NCBI RefSeq assembly: GCF_900103485.1
Contig: NZ_FNHW01000001.1
Coordinates: 3,399,163-3,463,162 of the forward strand
Reading direction: 5' to 3'
DNA: 64,000 bases
From: Fictibacillus solisalsi
GTDB taxonomy: Bacteria; Bacillota; Bacilli; Bacillales; Fictibacillaceae
Shown here: positions 41,476-50,353 of the stretch, piece by piece
Layout: every line of letters begins with the position of its first letter
Numbering within the stretch: position 1 is the stretch's first letter
The notes under the pieces: generated by a model
Databases searched by the model: none
Told to the model about the DNA's origin: nothing
The model's input: only the letters and a program-made list of their open reading frames with translations
Made by a program: the position numbers and the translations under genes

Positions 41476-41491
41476 ACGTTTACGTAAACGT
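41476..41491. promoter_or_regulatory. Perfect palindrome ACGTTTACGTAAACGT upstream of asnB
   Basis: A 16-base perfect palindrome with a central TACGTA, overlapping the proposed -35 box of asnB. The form resembles operators of LacI- or AraR-type regulators; which protein binds is unknown. Confidence 0.6.
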
Positions 41492-41507
41492 TAATAGATG
41501 GTACCAT
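41479..41507 (+). promoter_or_regulatory. Candidate sigma-A promoter of asnB
   Basis: -35 TTTACG (41479-41484), 17-base spacer, -10 TACCAT (41502-41507), each 4 of 6 to consensus. Overlap with the palindrome suggests repression or activation. Confidence 0.4.
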
Positions 41508-41545
41508 TGCACTTGCATCATTAAATCATGCAAGGAGATGTTAGT

Positions 41546-43366
41546 ATGTGTGGTATTGCAGGCTGGGTTAACTGGTCAGAAGATATTTCTCAACAACAAT
41601 CCATTTTGCGGGATATGACAGGAGCGATTGAACATCGCGGACCTGATGCAGATGGTTTTTGGTTTTCACCTCGTGCCGTTTTTGGCCATCGACGCCTGAT
41701 CGTTATTGATCCAAAAGGCGGACTGCAGCCGATGCTTCATGAGCAAGGCAATCAAACCCTCGCGTTAACCTATAATGGTGAGATTTACAATTTTCTAGAG
41801 TTAAAAAAGGAACTGGAGGGACGCGGGCATTCCTTCCGCACCCAATCCGATACAGAAGTTCTCCTTCATTCTTATATGGAATGGGGAGAAGAATGTGTGG
41901 ATCATCTGAATGGAATTTTTGCATTTGCCATCTGGGATAAAAAAAGACAGAAACTTTTTTTGGGCAGGGACCACCTTGGTGTGAAGCCTCTCTTTTATGC
42001 CCAAAGAGGAAATTCCATTATTTTTGGTTCCGAGCTGAAAGTGCTCCTCGCCCACCCGGACATTCAGCCGGAGGTCGATAAACAAGGCCTTGCAGAAGTG
42101 TTTGCCCTTGGACCTATGCGAACACCAGGTGTGGGTGTCTTTAAAGATGTAAAAGAAGTACGTGCGGGGCACAGCATCACATTTACAAGCAATCAAACGG
42201 AGGTACGCCAATATTGGAAGCTCGAAAGTAAAGAGCATACCGATACTGTAGAAGAAACCGCCGAAAAAATTCAGGCCTTGCTGGAAGATACGGTAAACCG
42301 CCAGTTGATTGCAGATCTTCCGCTTGTTTCCATGCTTTCGGGCGGACTGGATTCCAGCGGTCTGACCGCATTGGCAGGAAGAGATTATAAAGAGGCAGGA
42401 AAAATTCTTCACACCTATTCGATCGACTTTGCCAACAGCGCAGAGCACTTCCAAACGGATCTTCTCCACCTGGGACTTGATGAACCATGGGTTAAACGTG
42501 TTTCAGAGCACGTAGGAACTGAACACCATTCCACTGTCCTTGGCGCCAATGATTTGCTTGATAACTTCTTAAAACCGATGTATGCAAGGGATCTCCCAGG
42601 ACTCGGAGAAATGGAGACGTCTCTCTACTTACTGTTCAGAGAGATGAAAAAGGATGCCACGGTTGCATTATCCGGTGAATCCGCAGATGAGGTCTTCAGC
42701 GGGTATCCCTGGTTCCATCAAGATGAATTCCTGAACGGCACCACGTTCCCCTGGCGCCAGAGCAGAGGCTATTTCTCCAACATTCTTTCAGACGAAGCCA
42801 CTCGTGCCATTCAGCCCGAGGCTTATGCAGACCGCCGTTATCAGGAAGCGCTGGCCGAGGTTCCGGCACTGGAGGGTGAAAGTGAAATCGGCGTCAAACA
42901 GCGCCGGATGTCATACCAGTTTATCACCCGCTTCCTTCCGTTCATGCTCGACCGTAAAGACCGCATGAGCATGGCCGTCGGTTTTGAGGTGCGTGTGCCA
43001 TTCTGTGACTATCGTTTGGTGGAATATCTTTGGAACGTTCCATGGGAAGTCAAAAGCGTGGATAATATCGAAAAGGGAATACTTCGCCGTGCGTTGAGAG
43101 GCTACCTTCCAGATGATGTTAGAAACCGCCGGAAAAGTGCGTATCCAACCGCACAGGATCCTGTTTACTTTGGAGGAATCAAGAACTGGCTGCTGGACAT
43201 CGTAAATGACAGCAATTCACCGGTTAATTCCCTGGTTGACACTTCGAAAATCAGAGCCATTGCAGAGGGAAAAACAGGGATCAGCGAAGGTCAGGCCACG
43301 AAGCTGATGGAATATATAATTCACGTCAACACATGGCTGAAAGACTATCATATCAAGCTTGTATAA
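41546..43366 (+). CDS. asnB: Asparagine synthase (glutamine-hydrolysing)
   Basis: 606 residues from the ATG at 41546 (AAGGAG upstream), giving the obligatory MCGIAGW start whose Cys2 is the glutaminase nucleophile. Glutaminase residues RGPDADGF, YNGEIYN and TDTEVLLHSY follow. The synthetase domain has the PPi loop SMLSGGLDSSG and SGESADEVFSGYPWF, and MLDRKDRMSMAVGFEVRVPF. Makes asparagine from aspartate, ATP and glutamine. Length is near B. subtilis AsnO (614) and AsnB (632); the paralogue is not certain. Single-gene unit with an upstream palindrome and strong terminator. Confidence 0.92.
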   Translation: MCGIAGWVNWSEDISQQQSILRDMTGAIEHRGPDADGFWFSPRAVFGHRRLIVIDPKGGLQPMLHEQGNQTLALTYNGEIYNFLELKKELEGRGHSFRTQSDTEVLLHSYMEWGEECVDHLNGIFAFAIWDKKRQKLFLGRDHLGVKPLFYAQRGNSIIFGSELKVLLAHPDIQPEVDKQGLAEVFALGPMRTPGVGVFKDVKEVRAGHSITFTSNQTEVRQYWKLESKEHTDTVEETAEKIQALLEDTVNRQLIADLPLVSMLSGGLDSSGLTALAGRDYKEAGKILHTYSIDFANSAEHFQTDLLHLGLDEPWVKRVSEHVGTEHHSTVLGANDLLDNFLKPMYARDLPGLGEMETSLYLLFREMKKDATVALSGESADEVFSGYPWFHQDEFLNGTTFPWRQSRGYFSNILSDEATRAIQPEAYADRRYQEALAEVPALEGESEIGVKQRRMSYQFITRFLPFMLDRKDRMSMAVGFEVRVPFCDYRLVEYLWNVPWEVKSVDNIEKGILRRALRGYLPDDVRNRRKSAYPTAQDPVYFGGIKNWLLDIVNDSNSPVNSLVDTSKIRAIAEGKTGISEGQATKLMEYIIHVNTWLKDYHIKLV

Positions 43367-43370
43367 CGGT

Positions 43371-43402
43371 AAAAAGCACGCCCGCAAGGGGCGTGCTTTT
43401 TT
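43371..43402. terminator. Bidirectional terminator between asnB and the lipoprotein gene
   Basis: Stem AAAAGCACGCCC/GGGGCGTGCTTTT (4-base loop) with flanking A and T runs. Confidence 0.88.
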
Positions 43403-43407
43403 ATCAA

Positions 43408-43614
43408 TTATTGATCAGACTTTTCAGCATCTGTACCTGTTTCTTTTGTTTCGCTGTCAGTGCTTGTCTGGTCTGCCTTTTTCTCGTCATCTACCTTCTG
43501 TTCTGTTTCTGTGCTGGAATCCTGTTTTTCGGTGTCGCTGTTGCTGTTACAAGCTGTCATTAACATAATCGCCAAAAGAGAAGCCCCAATTTTCATTAAA
43601 AAGCTTTTGTTCAT
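43408..43614 (-). CDS. Small acidic lipoprotein
   Basis: 68 residues. Lipobox LMTAC after a hydrophobic leader marks the acylated Cys near residue 22. The rest is Ser/Thr/Glu/Lys-rich low complexity (SDTEKQDSSTETEQKVDDEK), as in many unstructured Bacillus lipoproteins. No domain. Function unknown. Confidence 0.7.
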   Translation of the reverse strand: MNKSFLMKIGASLLAIMLMTACNSNSDTEKQDSSTETEQKVDDEKKADQTSTDSETKETGTDAEKSDQ

Positions 43615-43788
43615 CCCATCGTTCTCCCTTCGATCAGTTCAGATTGGAACCGCCCCGCCACACCTGATCATCAGCGGTTCTATCCTTACTATATCAAGAA
43701 AAAACAGGGTATAAGCCCGATTTACCAATACCTTACACAGGCTTTACAGTAGGTTAAAGTTATTGATACGCGCTTAAAAAAAGGCGGC

Positions 43789-43830
43789 AAAAAAGGCCGT
43801 AAACCGCTGTTTAACAATTGTTTACCGGCC
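43789..43830 (-). terminator. Terminator of fabZ
   Basis: Minus-strand stem GGCCGGTAAAC/GTTTACGGCC with a 15-base loop, then T6. Confidence 0.8.
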
Positions 43831-43841
43831 CCCTCTTTACT

Positions 43842-44270
43842 TTATCTCCCCACTGCAAATGTTATCTCAGCATCCATGGCAAGTTCTCCGTCAACAGTAG
43901 CTGTCACTTTGCCTTTGCCGATTCCCCTGCGGATTTGAAGCAGCTCCACTTCCATTAAAAGCGTGTCTCCCGGTCTTACCTGACGCTTCCATCTCACTTT
44001 ATCTGCCCCGGCAAACATAGCAATCTTACCTTTGTATTCTTCCATGGAAAGAAGAGCAACCGCACCTGTTTGCGCACAGGCTTCCAATGTCATTACGCCG
44101 GGAAAGATATTATAGTCCGGGAAGTGACCATTAAAGACTTCTTCATTCGCAGTGATGTTTTTCTTGCCGACCGCGCGTTTTCCCGGCTCCAGTTCTTCAA
44201 TCGTATCCAGCAATAAAAACGGATAGCGGTGGGGAATGATTTCTTTAATTTGTTCAATGTTTAATTTCAT
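43842..44270 (-). CDS. fabZ: 3-hydroxyacyl-ACP dehydratase
   Basis: 142 residues, complete. Hot-dog fold with catalytic His in [12 protein letters not shown] and Glu in [18 protein letters not shown]. Dehydrates 3-hydroxyacyl-ACP in fatty acid elongation. Conserved position after flhO-flhP, as in B. subtilis. Confidence 0.94.
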   Translation of the reverse strand: MKLNIEQIKEIIPHRYPFLLLDTIEELEPGKRAVGKKNITANEEVFNGHFPDYNIFPGVMTLEACAQTGAVALLSMEEYKGKIAMFAGADKVRWKRQVRPGDTLLMEVELLQIRRGIGKGKVTATVDGELAMDAEITFAVGR

Positions 44271-44361
44271 GGAAATGACTCCTTTACCTCTACTTACGTA
44301 GTTAGCTTTCTATGTGTCTCTGCACATTATACATGATTGAAAAAGGTTAATCCAATGGCTC

Positions 44362-44387
44362 AAAAAAAGAGGGCTCACAGCCCCCTC
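44362..44387 (-). terminator. Terminator of the epuA-like gene
   Basis: Minus-strand stem GAGGGGGCT/AGCCCTC (one bulge) followed by T7. Confidence 0.75.
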
Positions 44388-44408
44388 CTATCTTCTATGT
44401 GTCACTTA

Positions 44409-44717
44409 TTATTTTTTTTGGTTAATCAAATCGGAAATATGCGTCCAGGTTTCCTTCTTGAAGACATCCCCAGCTTTCCCGTCGCCTACCACGGAATAGC
44501 CGATAATTGCCCCAGCCACAAGACAAACCACCATTAAAGCAGCAATAACAATCAAGCGAAGCCAAATCGGAAAGTGCCGTCTTCTTGATTTTACGGTTTC
44601 CGTCTCTTGCTTCTTGCTTTCTTGAGGATTAGGTTTCTTTGCCTTTACCGCTTCCTTCTGTTTGGATTCTGCTATTTTATTTTTACGGTACTCTTCCCTG
44701 CTGAGTTCGTTTGCCAT
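44409..44717 (-). CDS. EpuA-like single-span membrane protein (often labelled RNA polymerase beta)
   Basis: 102 residues: a Lys/Glu-rich cytoplasmic half (REEYRKNKIAESKQKEAVKA), Arg patch SRRRHFPIWLRL, one membrane helix VIAALMVVCLVAGAIIGYSV and a short external tail VFKKETWTHISDL. This is the EpuA family (PF11772), which databases often mislabel as a DNA-directed RNA polymerase beta subunit. It follows flhP by 14 bases and its function is unknown. Confidence 0.82.
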   Translation of the reverse strand: MANELSREEYRKNKIAESKQKEAVKAKKPNPQESKKQETETVKSRRRHFPIWLRLIVIAALMVVCLVAGAIIGYSVVGDGKAGDVFKKETWTHISDLINQKK

Positions 44718-44731
44718 CTTTTCATCACCTG

Positions 44732-45553
44732 TTAACGAATTCCGTTGACCAGTCCCATCATTTGATCCGCCATTGTAATGGTGCGGGCGTTAAATTGGTA
44801 GGACCGCTGCATATTGACGATCTCCGTCATTTCATTGCCTACATTCACATTGGACATTTCAAGAGCGCCCTGCTTCAAGGCCGTGTTGCCCGGGTTTGCA
44901 GCCCGTACCACTTGATTGGTGTTTACACCAGCCGGAATTCTAAAATTATGCCCCGCCGCGATAAACTGCTGGGGATGGACGGCTTCAACCAGTGCCAATC
45001 GGCCGCTGTTGATGATCCTTCCATTATCTAACGTTACCGAAAGATTCCCGTTTTGTCCAATAGAAATTTCTTTATAATTCTCAGGAATACGAATCGGCCC
45101 ATTTTGGCCGATCACCGCATTGCCGTCTGAAGTAACCAGATCAAGCTGCCCCTTGGCGCTGCCCGGCTTCAGATAAAACGCTCCATCCCTCGTATATTCA
45201 ATACTGTCTTCACCGTCCGTAACCGGCCCCTGAACTTGAAAAAACAATTCGGGTCTTATCAGTGCAAGATCAAGCTGGCGGTCTGTTGTTTTCAATGCCC
45301 CCATCTCAAGATTTAATCCGGTAGTGCCAACTCTTGCTCCACTGCCCGAGCGGATTCCTGTGGGTGTAAGCCGTCCCTTTTCATTCCGTCCGTCGAGTTT
45401 ATTGTTGATCTGCTGAAACAACAGGTCGGAAAACTGAACATCTCTTGATTTAAAGCCCGTGGTATTGCTGTTTGCCATATTATCGGCTGTTGTATCCAGT
45501 TTGTGCTGAAGCTGCCCCATCGTTACCGATGCATTAATCATGGATGTGTTCAC
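44732..45553 (-). CDS. flhP: Flagellar hook-basal body protein FlhP
   Basis: 273 residues from a GTG at 45553 with AGGAGG 8 bases upstream. Basal-body rod signature near the start: LDTTADNMANSNTTGFKSRD. C-terminal helix typical of distal rod proteins: GNEMTEIVNMQRSYQFNART, then ADQMMGLVNGIR. In B. subtilis FlhO and FlhP form the distal rod linking the proximal rod to the hook. Immediately downstream of flhO, outside the main flagellar operon, as usual in Bacillus. Confidence 0.92.
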   Translation of the reverse strand: MNTSMINASVTMGQLQHKLDTTADNMANSNTTGFKSRDVQFSDLLFQQINNKLDGRNEKGRLTPTGIRSGSGARVGTTGLNLEMGALKTTDRQLDLALIRPELFFQVQGPVTDGEDSIEYTRDGAFYLKPGSAKGQLDLVTSDGNAVIGQNGPIRIPENYKEISIGQNGNLSVTLDNGRIINSGRLALVEAVHPQQFIAAGHNFRIPAGVNTNQVVRAANPGNTALKQGALEMSNVNVGNEMTEIVNMQRSYQFNARTITMADQMMGLVNGIR

Positions 45554-45568
45554 TAACGTATCCTCCTA

Positions 45569-46387
45569 TCAGATTCTCCCTACTTCATTTGCCGCTTTTT
45601 CCATGCTCCGGTCATATGCCTGAAGTACTTTCTGATTGGCTTCAAATGAACGGTACGCCGACATCATATCCGTCATGGCCTGCTCAGCGTCCACGTTGGA
45701 ACGCTCAATAAACCCCTGCTTAACCTGAAAGCCTGTCCCCGTATATACAGCAGCTGAACCAGGCTGTGTAAGCCTGAACAGGCCGTCTCCCTCCTTAACG
45801 AGGTCCATTGGATTCGAAATCAGTGAAACACCAATCCTGCCTGCCTTACGGCCCTGATCGAAGATCGTTCCATCCGGGCTGACCGTGAAATTCTCACTTG
45901 ATACTGAAATCGGGTTTCCTTTCTCATCCAGTACAATGTTCCCCTCTGCAGTCACCAGTTGATTAGCGGTATCCACCGTAAAATGCCCGTTTTTTGTGTA
46001 TCTTGTCTCTCCGTCTTTCGTCTCAATGGTATAAAACAGCGAGCCGGGTTTTCCGGTTTGCCGGTCCACGGGCAAGGAGCCCTGCAAAATGGCGAGATCG
46101 GTCCCTACACCCGTTTCCTGCAGATCTCCCTGAACAAAATTAGGTACTGCCTCTTGTACATAAACACCTGTGGCCAGGTTCCCAATCGGCCGTTGCCCAG
46201 CCTTTTGGCCTGCCACGCCCTCAGTGCCTCCCATTTGCTGCAGCAGCATAGTTGGAAACGTCCTCAGTGATGTTTGGTCGGCTTTATAGCCAGGTGTATT
46301 CATGTTGGCAATGTTGTTGCTCAGCATTTCCTGCCGCCGCTGCTGAGCAATCATACCGGCCGCTGCTGTATAAAATCCTCTCAGCAT
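45569..46387 (-). CDS. flhO: Flagellar hook-basal body protein FlhO
   Basis: 272 residues from the ATG at 46387 (GAGGAGG 7 bases upstream); the frame extends upstream without a ribosome site. N-terminal LRGFYTAAAGMIAQQRRQEM, then LSNNIANMNTPGYKADQ, the rod-protein signature; C-terminus AMTDMMSAYRSFEANQKVLQ. Pairs with FlhP to build the distal rod. Follows mbl after a terminator. Confidence 0.93.
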   Translation of the reverse strand: MLRGFYTAAAGMIAQQRRQEMLSNNIANMNTPGYKADQTSLRTFPTMLLQQMGGTEGVAGQKAGQRPIGNLATGVYVQEAVPNFVQGDLQETGVGTDLAILQGSLPVDRQTGKPGSLFYTIETKDGETRYTKNGHFTVDTANQLVTAEGNIVLDEKGNPISVSSENFTVSPDGTIFDQGRKAGRIGVSLISNPMDLVKEGDGLFRLTQPGSAAVYTGTGFQVKQGFIERSNVDAEQAMTDMMSAYRSFEANQKVLQAYDRSMEKAANEVGRI

Positions 46388-46462
46388 ACTCGAGCCTCCT
46401 CTTTCCGAACAATCTGTATACGTATAGTATCGGCAGGTTTTTTTCAATGTGAAGGAAAATGA

Positions 46463-46488
46463 CAAAAGCCCGCCTTTTTTGGCGGGCT
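46463..46488 (-). terminator. Terminator of mbl
   Basis: Minus-strand stem AGCCCGCC/GGCGGGCT with an A6 loop and TTTTG tail. Confidence 0.75.
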
Positions 46489-46499
46489 TACATTGTCAT

Positions 46500-47501
46500 T
46501 TATTTAAATCTTCGTTTTGGCAATTTATCCATATGTTCGAGCATGAGCCCCGTTCCATTGGCCACCGCTTTCATCGGCTCTTCCGCGATAAAAATCGGAA
46601 CCCTCAATTCTTGTGCAAATAATTGATCAATTCCGTGCAGCAGAGCTCCGCCGCCCGTCAGAATAATACCGCGGTCAATAATATCCGCTGATAATTCAGG
46701 CGGTGTTTTTTCAAGCACACTTTTTGCCGCATGCACCATCATCATAACCGGCTCAAGCAGCGCCTGGGTAATTTCTTCCGAGCGAATGGTAATGGTACGC
46801 GGCAGCCCGGAAACCATGTCCCGGCCCCGGATATCCATTTCTTCATCCCGTGCTCCAGGGAATACAGTAGCCACATTCAGTTTAATGCTTTCCGATGTTC
46901 TTTCCCCGATCAGAAGCTTGTATTCTTTCTTTATATAATTCAAGATTTCGCCGTCCAGCTTGTCCCCTGCCATTTTTAACGAAGAGGCAGTGACGATATC
47001 CCCCATGGACAAAACAGCCACATCCGTTGTTCCTCCACCGATATCAACGACCATATTGCCGCTTGGCTGAAAAATGTCCATTCCAGCACCAACAGCTGCC
47101 ACTTTTGGTTCTTCTTCCAAATAAATCGACTTGCCGCCGCACTTCTCGGCTGCTTCCCGTATCGCTTTTTGTTCTACAGAGGTAATGTTTGCAGGGGTGC
47201 ATATCAGTATTCTCGGTTTAGTAAACATGCCCTTTACATTTATTTTATTAATAAAATGTCTTAACATTTGCTCTGTTACTTCAAAATCAGCAATCACGCC
47301 ATCTTTCAACGGGCGGATGGCCACGATGTTGCCTGGAGTACGCCCCACCATTCTTCGGGCTTCTTCACCGACAGCCAGCACTTTTCCCGTGTTTGTGTCG
47401 ATGGCAACCACAGACGGCTCATCCAGTACAATACCCTTGCCTTTTACATAAATCAATACATTGGCCGTACCGAGATCAATACCAACATCCCTTGAAAACA
47501 T
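46500..47501 (-). CDS. mbl: Actin-like rod-shape protein Mbl
   Basis: 333 residues. MreB-family nucleotide sites: DVGIDLGTANVLIYVKGKGI, VDIGGGTTDVAVLS and ILTGGGALLHGID. Position directly downstream of spoIIID and before flhO identifies Mbl among the MreB/Mbl/MreBH paralogues. It organises lateral wall synthesis, with lipoteichoic acid and CwlO linked functions. Confidence 0.93.
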   Translation of the reverse strand: MFSRDVGIDLGTANVLIYVKGKGIVLDEPSVVAIDTNTGKVLAVGEEARRMVGRTPGNIVAIRPLKDGVIADFEVTEQMLRHFINKINVKGMFTKPRILICTPANITSVEQKAIREAAEKCGGKSIYLEEEPKVAAVGAGMDIFQPSGNMVVDIGGGTTDVAVLSMGDIVTASSLKMAGDKLDGEILNYIKKEYKLLIGERTSESIKLNVATVFPGARDEEMDIRGRDMVSGLPRTITIRSEEITQALLEPVMMMVHAAKSVLEKTPPELSADIIDRGIILTGGGALLHGIDQLFAQELRVPIFIAEEPMKAVANGTGLMLEHMDKLPKRRFK

Positions 47502-47690
47502 TCATAAATCCTCCCTGTAGGTTTCAACCATTACATTTTACAAATTTCGTCAATTTTCGAATTTCTATCCAATAAAACATTCTATCATAACTTTTGTTGA
47601 ACCGGGAAAAAATATGTTAATTTTTTAAGACATTTTCTTTTGCATAACTCAGCGGCATGCAAGATGCATGCCGCTTTCAGGTGAGCCTTC

Positions 47691-47957
47691 TTATTGGACG
47701 ACTTCCTCCGCTCCTTTTTTGTATTTTACTCGTGTTGCCTCACCGCCCCGCAAATGTCTGATGGACTTGTGATACTCCAGAATCTCTTTTACATTGTTGG
47801 CCAAATCCGGATTAATCTCAGGTAATCGTTCCGTCAGATCTTTATGAACGGTGCTTTTCGAGACACCAAATTCTTTTGCGATCATACGCACGGTTTTTCT
47901 TGTCTCCACGATATACCTTCCTATCTTGATGGTTCGTTCTTTGATGTAATCGTGCAC
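47691..47957 (-). CDS. spoIIID: Stage III sporulation transcription factor SpoIIID
   Basis: 88 residues from the GTG at 47957, as in B. subtilis, giving MHDYIKERTIKIGRYIVETR. Helix-turn-helix MIAKEFGVSKSTVHKDLTERLPE and the basic tail HLRGGEATRVKYKKG. It represses and activates mother-cell genes between sigma-E and sigma-K. A palindromic hairpin GCGGCATGCA/TGCATGCCGC (47651-47676) follows the gene, without a clear U-tract. Confidence 0.95.
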   Translation of the reverse strand: MHDYIKERTIKIGRYIVETRKTVRMIAKEFGVSKSTVHKDLTERLPEINPDLANNVKEILEYHKSIRHLRGGEATRVKYKKGAEEVVQ

Positions 47958-48257
47958 ACCACTCGCCTCCCCAAATTGGATGTGAGAGATGCGATAGAGA
48001 CTTCTATGTTCAAGCTACGCGACCTGTCCTTGTGTGTGGTTTTCATGATGTTTAGAGTGTCCCGTCCCCTTCTCACCGCAGCCATACTACGTCTTCTCAC
48101 CGCTCACCCTCAAAAGAATTGTAGGTTTTGTAACATCTTATTAAGACGAACGGACATATATGCCAAAATCTCAACTGGGACAAGGAGAAAAGCTGAGGCA
48201 GGCGTTAAGAGGCGATCAGCATTGGAAGGCTTTTTCATAATCGCAGGACTGCCAAAG
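47958..48257. other. 300-base interval upstream of spoIIID without recognised gene
   Basis: No supported coding frame on either strand. A mother-cell sigma-E promoter for spoIIID is expected here but I could not place a convincing -35/-10 pair; a CATAGAAG element near 48007 on the minus strand is a weak candidate. Confidence 0.4.
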
Positions 48258-48290
48258 CAACAAATAAGCAGCCTGCGCTAAGCAGGCTGC
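48258..48290 (-). terminator. Terminator of spoIIQ
   Basis: Minus-strand stem GCAGCCTGC/GCAGGCTGC followed by TTATTTGTT. Confidence 0.75.
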
Positions 48291-48302
48291 CTACCATTTT
48301 CC

Positions 48303-49154
48303 TCAATTGTCATTGGCTGAGGATTCTTTTGTATTTTCGCTTGTCGAAGAAGATTCTTTTTCTTTGTTTTGCTCAGGAGCTGCGCTGCTGTCTTTTGCAG
48401 CATCCGACTTTCCTTTTTCAACGGAAGCTTTTTCATCTTTTTTGCTTGCTTGTTCTTGCTTGTCCACTTGCTTCTCGATTTGGGAAGCAGACTGGTTCCA
48501 CGCTGATACGGGGTCAACGGCGATTCCGTCTTTGCGGATTTCAAAGTGAGCATGGATTTTAGCATCCTTGTCATACAGGTTCTGGCCGGCAGCACCAACA
48601 ACTTCACCTTGATTTACCATGTCGCCTTCTTTTACCTTAACGGAAGCAAGCGAAGAGTAGTGGGTGATTAAGCCGTTTGCATGTTCAACCTCTACCACAT
48701 AGCCAAGCTCAGGGTCTTTCACCGATTTTGTAACATTACCACTCATTGCAGCAGTGACATCAAACGTTTTTCCGCTCTCTGTAGCCAGGTCGATTCCTTT
48801 GTTTTGGTAGTAGATATTATTATAAAATACGAGAGCAGCTTCTTGTTCTTTTGCTGATGCATCCGGGTTAAAGAATTCCTTTTTGATGGTTACGCTTTTT
48901 GGATCCTTGGCCGGCATTTTGAAAACTTCCTTGGAAACGCTGACCGGTACTGCTTTATCATTATTTTGGAAAGCACCATTCGGCGTCTCTTTAGAATTGG
49001 AAGCATCGTTTTGATACCAAAGCACAGAAGCCAGAACGACAGCAGCAAATACGAGATAGATTGCGGGATATACCCAACGTTTTTTCATGAATTTCCCCAT
49101 TCTCCTCCCTTTTAGAGGAACTGTTTTTTGGGTTTGTTTTTCTTCATCTTTCAT
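48303..49154 (-). CDS. spoIIQ: Forespore engulfment protein SpoIIQ (LytM-type, degenerate)
   Basis: 283 residues from the ATG at 49154 (GAGGTG 9 bases upstream), exactly the B. subtilis length. One membrane helix (WVYPAIYLVFAAVVLASVLW), then a LytM domain. The first zinc His of the usual HxGID motif is Asn here (QNKGIDLATE), while KIHAHFEIRK keeps the final pair, so peptidase activity is probably lost, as in B. subtilis SpoIIQ. A long Lys/Glu/Ser-rich tail follows. It pairs with SpoIIIAH across the septal membranes during engulfment. A sigma-F promoter precedes it. Confidence 0.93.
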   Translation of the reverse strand: MKDEEKQTQKTVPLKGRRMGKFMKKRWVYPAIYLVFAAVVLASVLWYQNDASNSKETPNGAFQNNDKAVPVSVSKEVFKMPAKDPKSVTIKKEFFNPDASAKEQEAALVFYNNIYYQNKGIDLATESGKTFDVTAAMSGNVTKSVKDPELGYVVEVEHANGLITHYSSLASVKVKEGDMVNQGEVVGAAGQNLYDKDAKIHAHFEIRKDGIAVDPVSAWNQSASQIEKQVDKQEQASKKDEKASVEKGKSDAAKDSSAAPEQNKEKESSSTSENTKESSANDN

Positions 49155-49175
49155 TTTTATCATCACCTCAGCAAT

Positions 49176-49205
49176 CATTCTGAACAGAATTCAGAAAATA
49201 TATAC
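49176..49205 (-). promoter_or_regulatory. Sigma-F promoter of spoIIQ
   Basis: Minus strand -35 GTATA (49205-49201), 15-base spacer, -10 GTTCAGAATG (49185-49176), agreeing with GYATA-N15-GGNNANANTR except at one base. Forespore expression is expected. A TGTCGAA Spo0A-box core lies at 49242-49236. Confidence 0.75.
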
Positions 49206-49299
49206 TTTGGCATGAAAAATTTTGGGGATTTATTTTTCGACAAAAGGAAGAAAATTATTCATGTCTTTTTTCACCCCTCTTTACTTAAGGGATGTACAT

Positions 49300-49328
49300 C
49301 AAAAAACCCGGCCAACTGAGCCGGGTTT
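49300..49328 (-). terminator. Terminator of spoIID
   Basis: Minus-strand stem AACCCGGC/GCCGGGTT type with T6 tail. Confidence 0.85.
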
Positions 49329-49330
49329 GT

Positions 49331-50353
49331 TTACTTTTTTACGGTGGATTGCTCTTCCTGGGGATGATAAGCGGTGATGGCGACACCTTTATAATAATAC
49401 TTGACGATTTCTTTATAATTTTTGCCGTCCTTCGCCATTCCGTTGGCACCATATTGACTCATTCCTACGCCATGGCCAAACCCTTTGGTATCCGCGATTA
49501 CCTTGTTGCCCTGTTTCGTCAGGGTGAAATCTGATGAACGGAGTCCCAGTTTTTCCCGGATGTCTTTTCCTGTAAAGGTTTTACTGCCAATGGTGATGCT
49601 GGCAATTCTGTTACCCTCGGTTCTGTTGGTTACGTTGCCAATTGTTCCGTTTTCTTTAATCCCAACTCCCAATTTTCTTTCCACCTCTGAAAGAGGAATC
49701 TCCTGCTTCTGTGAAAACTTGGGGGTGTTTTTGTCCCAGGGGCTTTTCACACTTTTGAGATACGGATATTTTGTGCCCCAATAATCCTCACTGTTCTCAG
49801 TATACCCGTTGCTGGTCGAGAAAAAGCTGGCGAAAATGGGCTGCCCCTCGTACGTTAGAATATCTCCCCGGGTTTCCGCTACGGCTTTGGTGATTTTCTG
49901 CATCTTCTTCTTATAATCACTGCCCCAGAGCTTTTTTAGCTCATCATCGCTCTTATACACCTGGTAGAGAATGGAGTCAGTGACCGCTGCTCCGCCGGGA
50001 AGGTTCACATCCTTGTTATTCGCAAGCATACGAGCGATATAGGTTCTCGCTGTCAGCGCCTGTGCTTTTAAGGCTTCCATTTCAAAATCAGCAGGCATTT
50101 CCGAAGCGACAACCCCTTTTACATAGTCTTCGAGCGGCACCTTCTCTACCTTTTCTTCCGCTGTCCGGTATACCGGAACAGCCAGGGCAGAGGAAAGCGC
50201 TTCTACGGATTTCTGCTGCATTTTCTTTGGCTTTGTTTCTAGCAATTGCGGTGCTTTGGAAGAATAGGGAAGCACGACGAGAGCTGGAATCAGAACAAGA
50301 ACCAGTACAAAAATAGAGAGGAAGAAGCTGATCGGCTTCAGTCGTATGAACAT
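49331..50353 (-). CDS. spoIID: Stage II sporulation protein D, lytic transglycosylase
   Basis: 340 residues. N-terminal membrane anchor FFLSIFVLVLVLIPALVVLP, then the SpoIID domain with the catalytic Glu in VKGVVASEMPADFEMEALKA, the SYFSTSNG-like FASFFSTSNGYTENSEDYWG block and GFGHGVGMSQYGANGMA. It cleaves denuded glycans during engulfment with SpoIIP and SpoIIM. GGAGG 9 bases upstream fixes the start. Confidence 0.94.
   Translation of the reverse strand: MFIRLKPISFFLSIFVLVLVLIPALVVLPYSSKAPQLLETKPKKMQQKSVEALSSALAVPVYRTAEEKVEKVPLEDYVKGVVASEMPADFEMEALKAQALTARTYIARMLANNKDVNLPGGAAVTDSILYQVYKSDDELKKLWGSDYKKKMQKITKAVAETRGDILTYEGQPIFASFFSTSNGYTENSEDYWGTKYPYLKSVKSPWDKNTPKFSQKQEIPLSEVERKLGVGIKENGTIGNVTNRTEGNRIASITIGSKTFTGKDIREKLGLRSSDFTLTKQGNKVIADTKGFGHGVGMSQYGANGMAKDGKNYKEIVKYYYKGVAITAYHPQEEQSTVKK

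Noticed and set aside
41801..42469. 222-codon minus-strand frame inside asnB
   Set aside because: Antisense shadow of a clear asparagine synthase; no start signal or homology.
44409..44717. Literal annotation as DNA-directed RNA polymerase beta subunit
   Set aside because: The 102-residue single-span protein has no polymerase motif; the EpuA family name is a database carry-over.
47844..48281. Plus-strand frame of 145 codons overlapping spoIIID and its upstream region
   Set aside because: No ribosome site, antisense to spoIIID and unlike any protein family.
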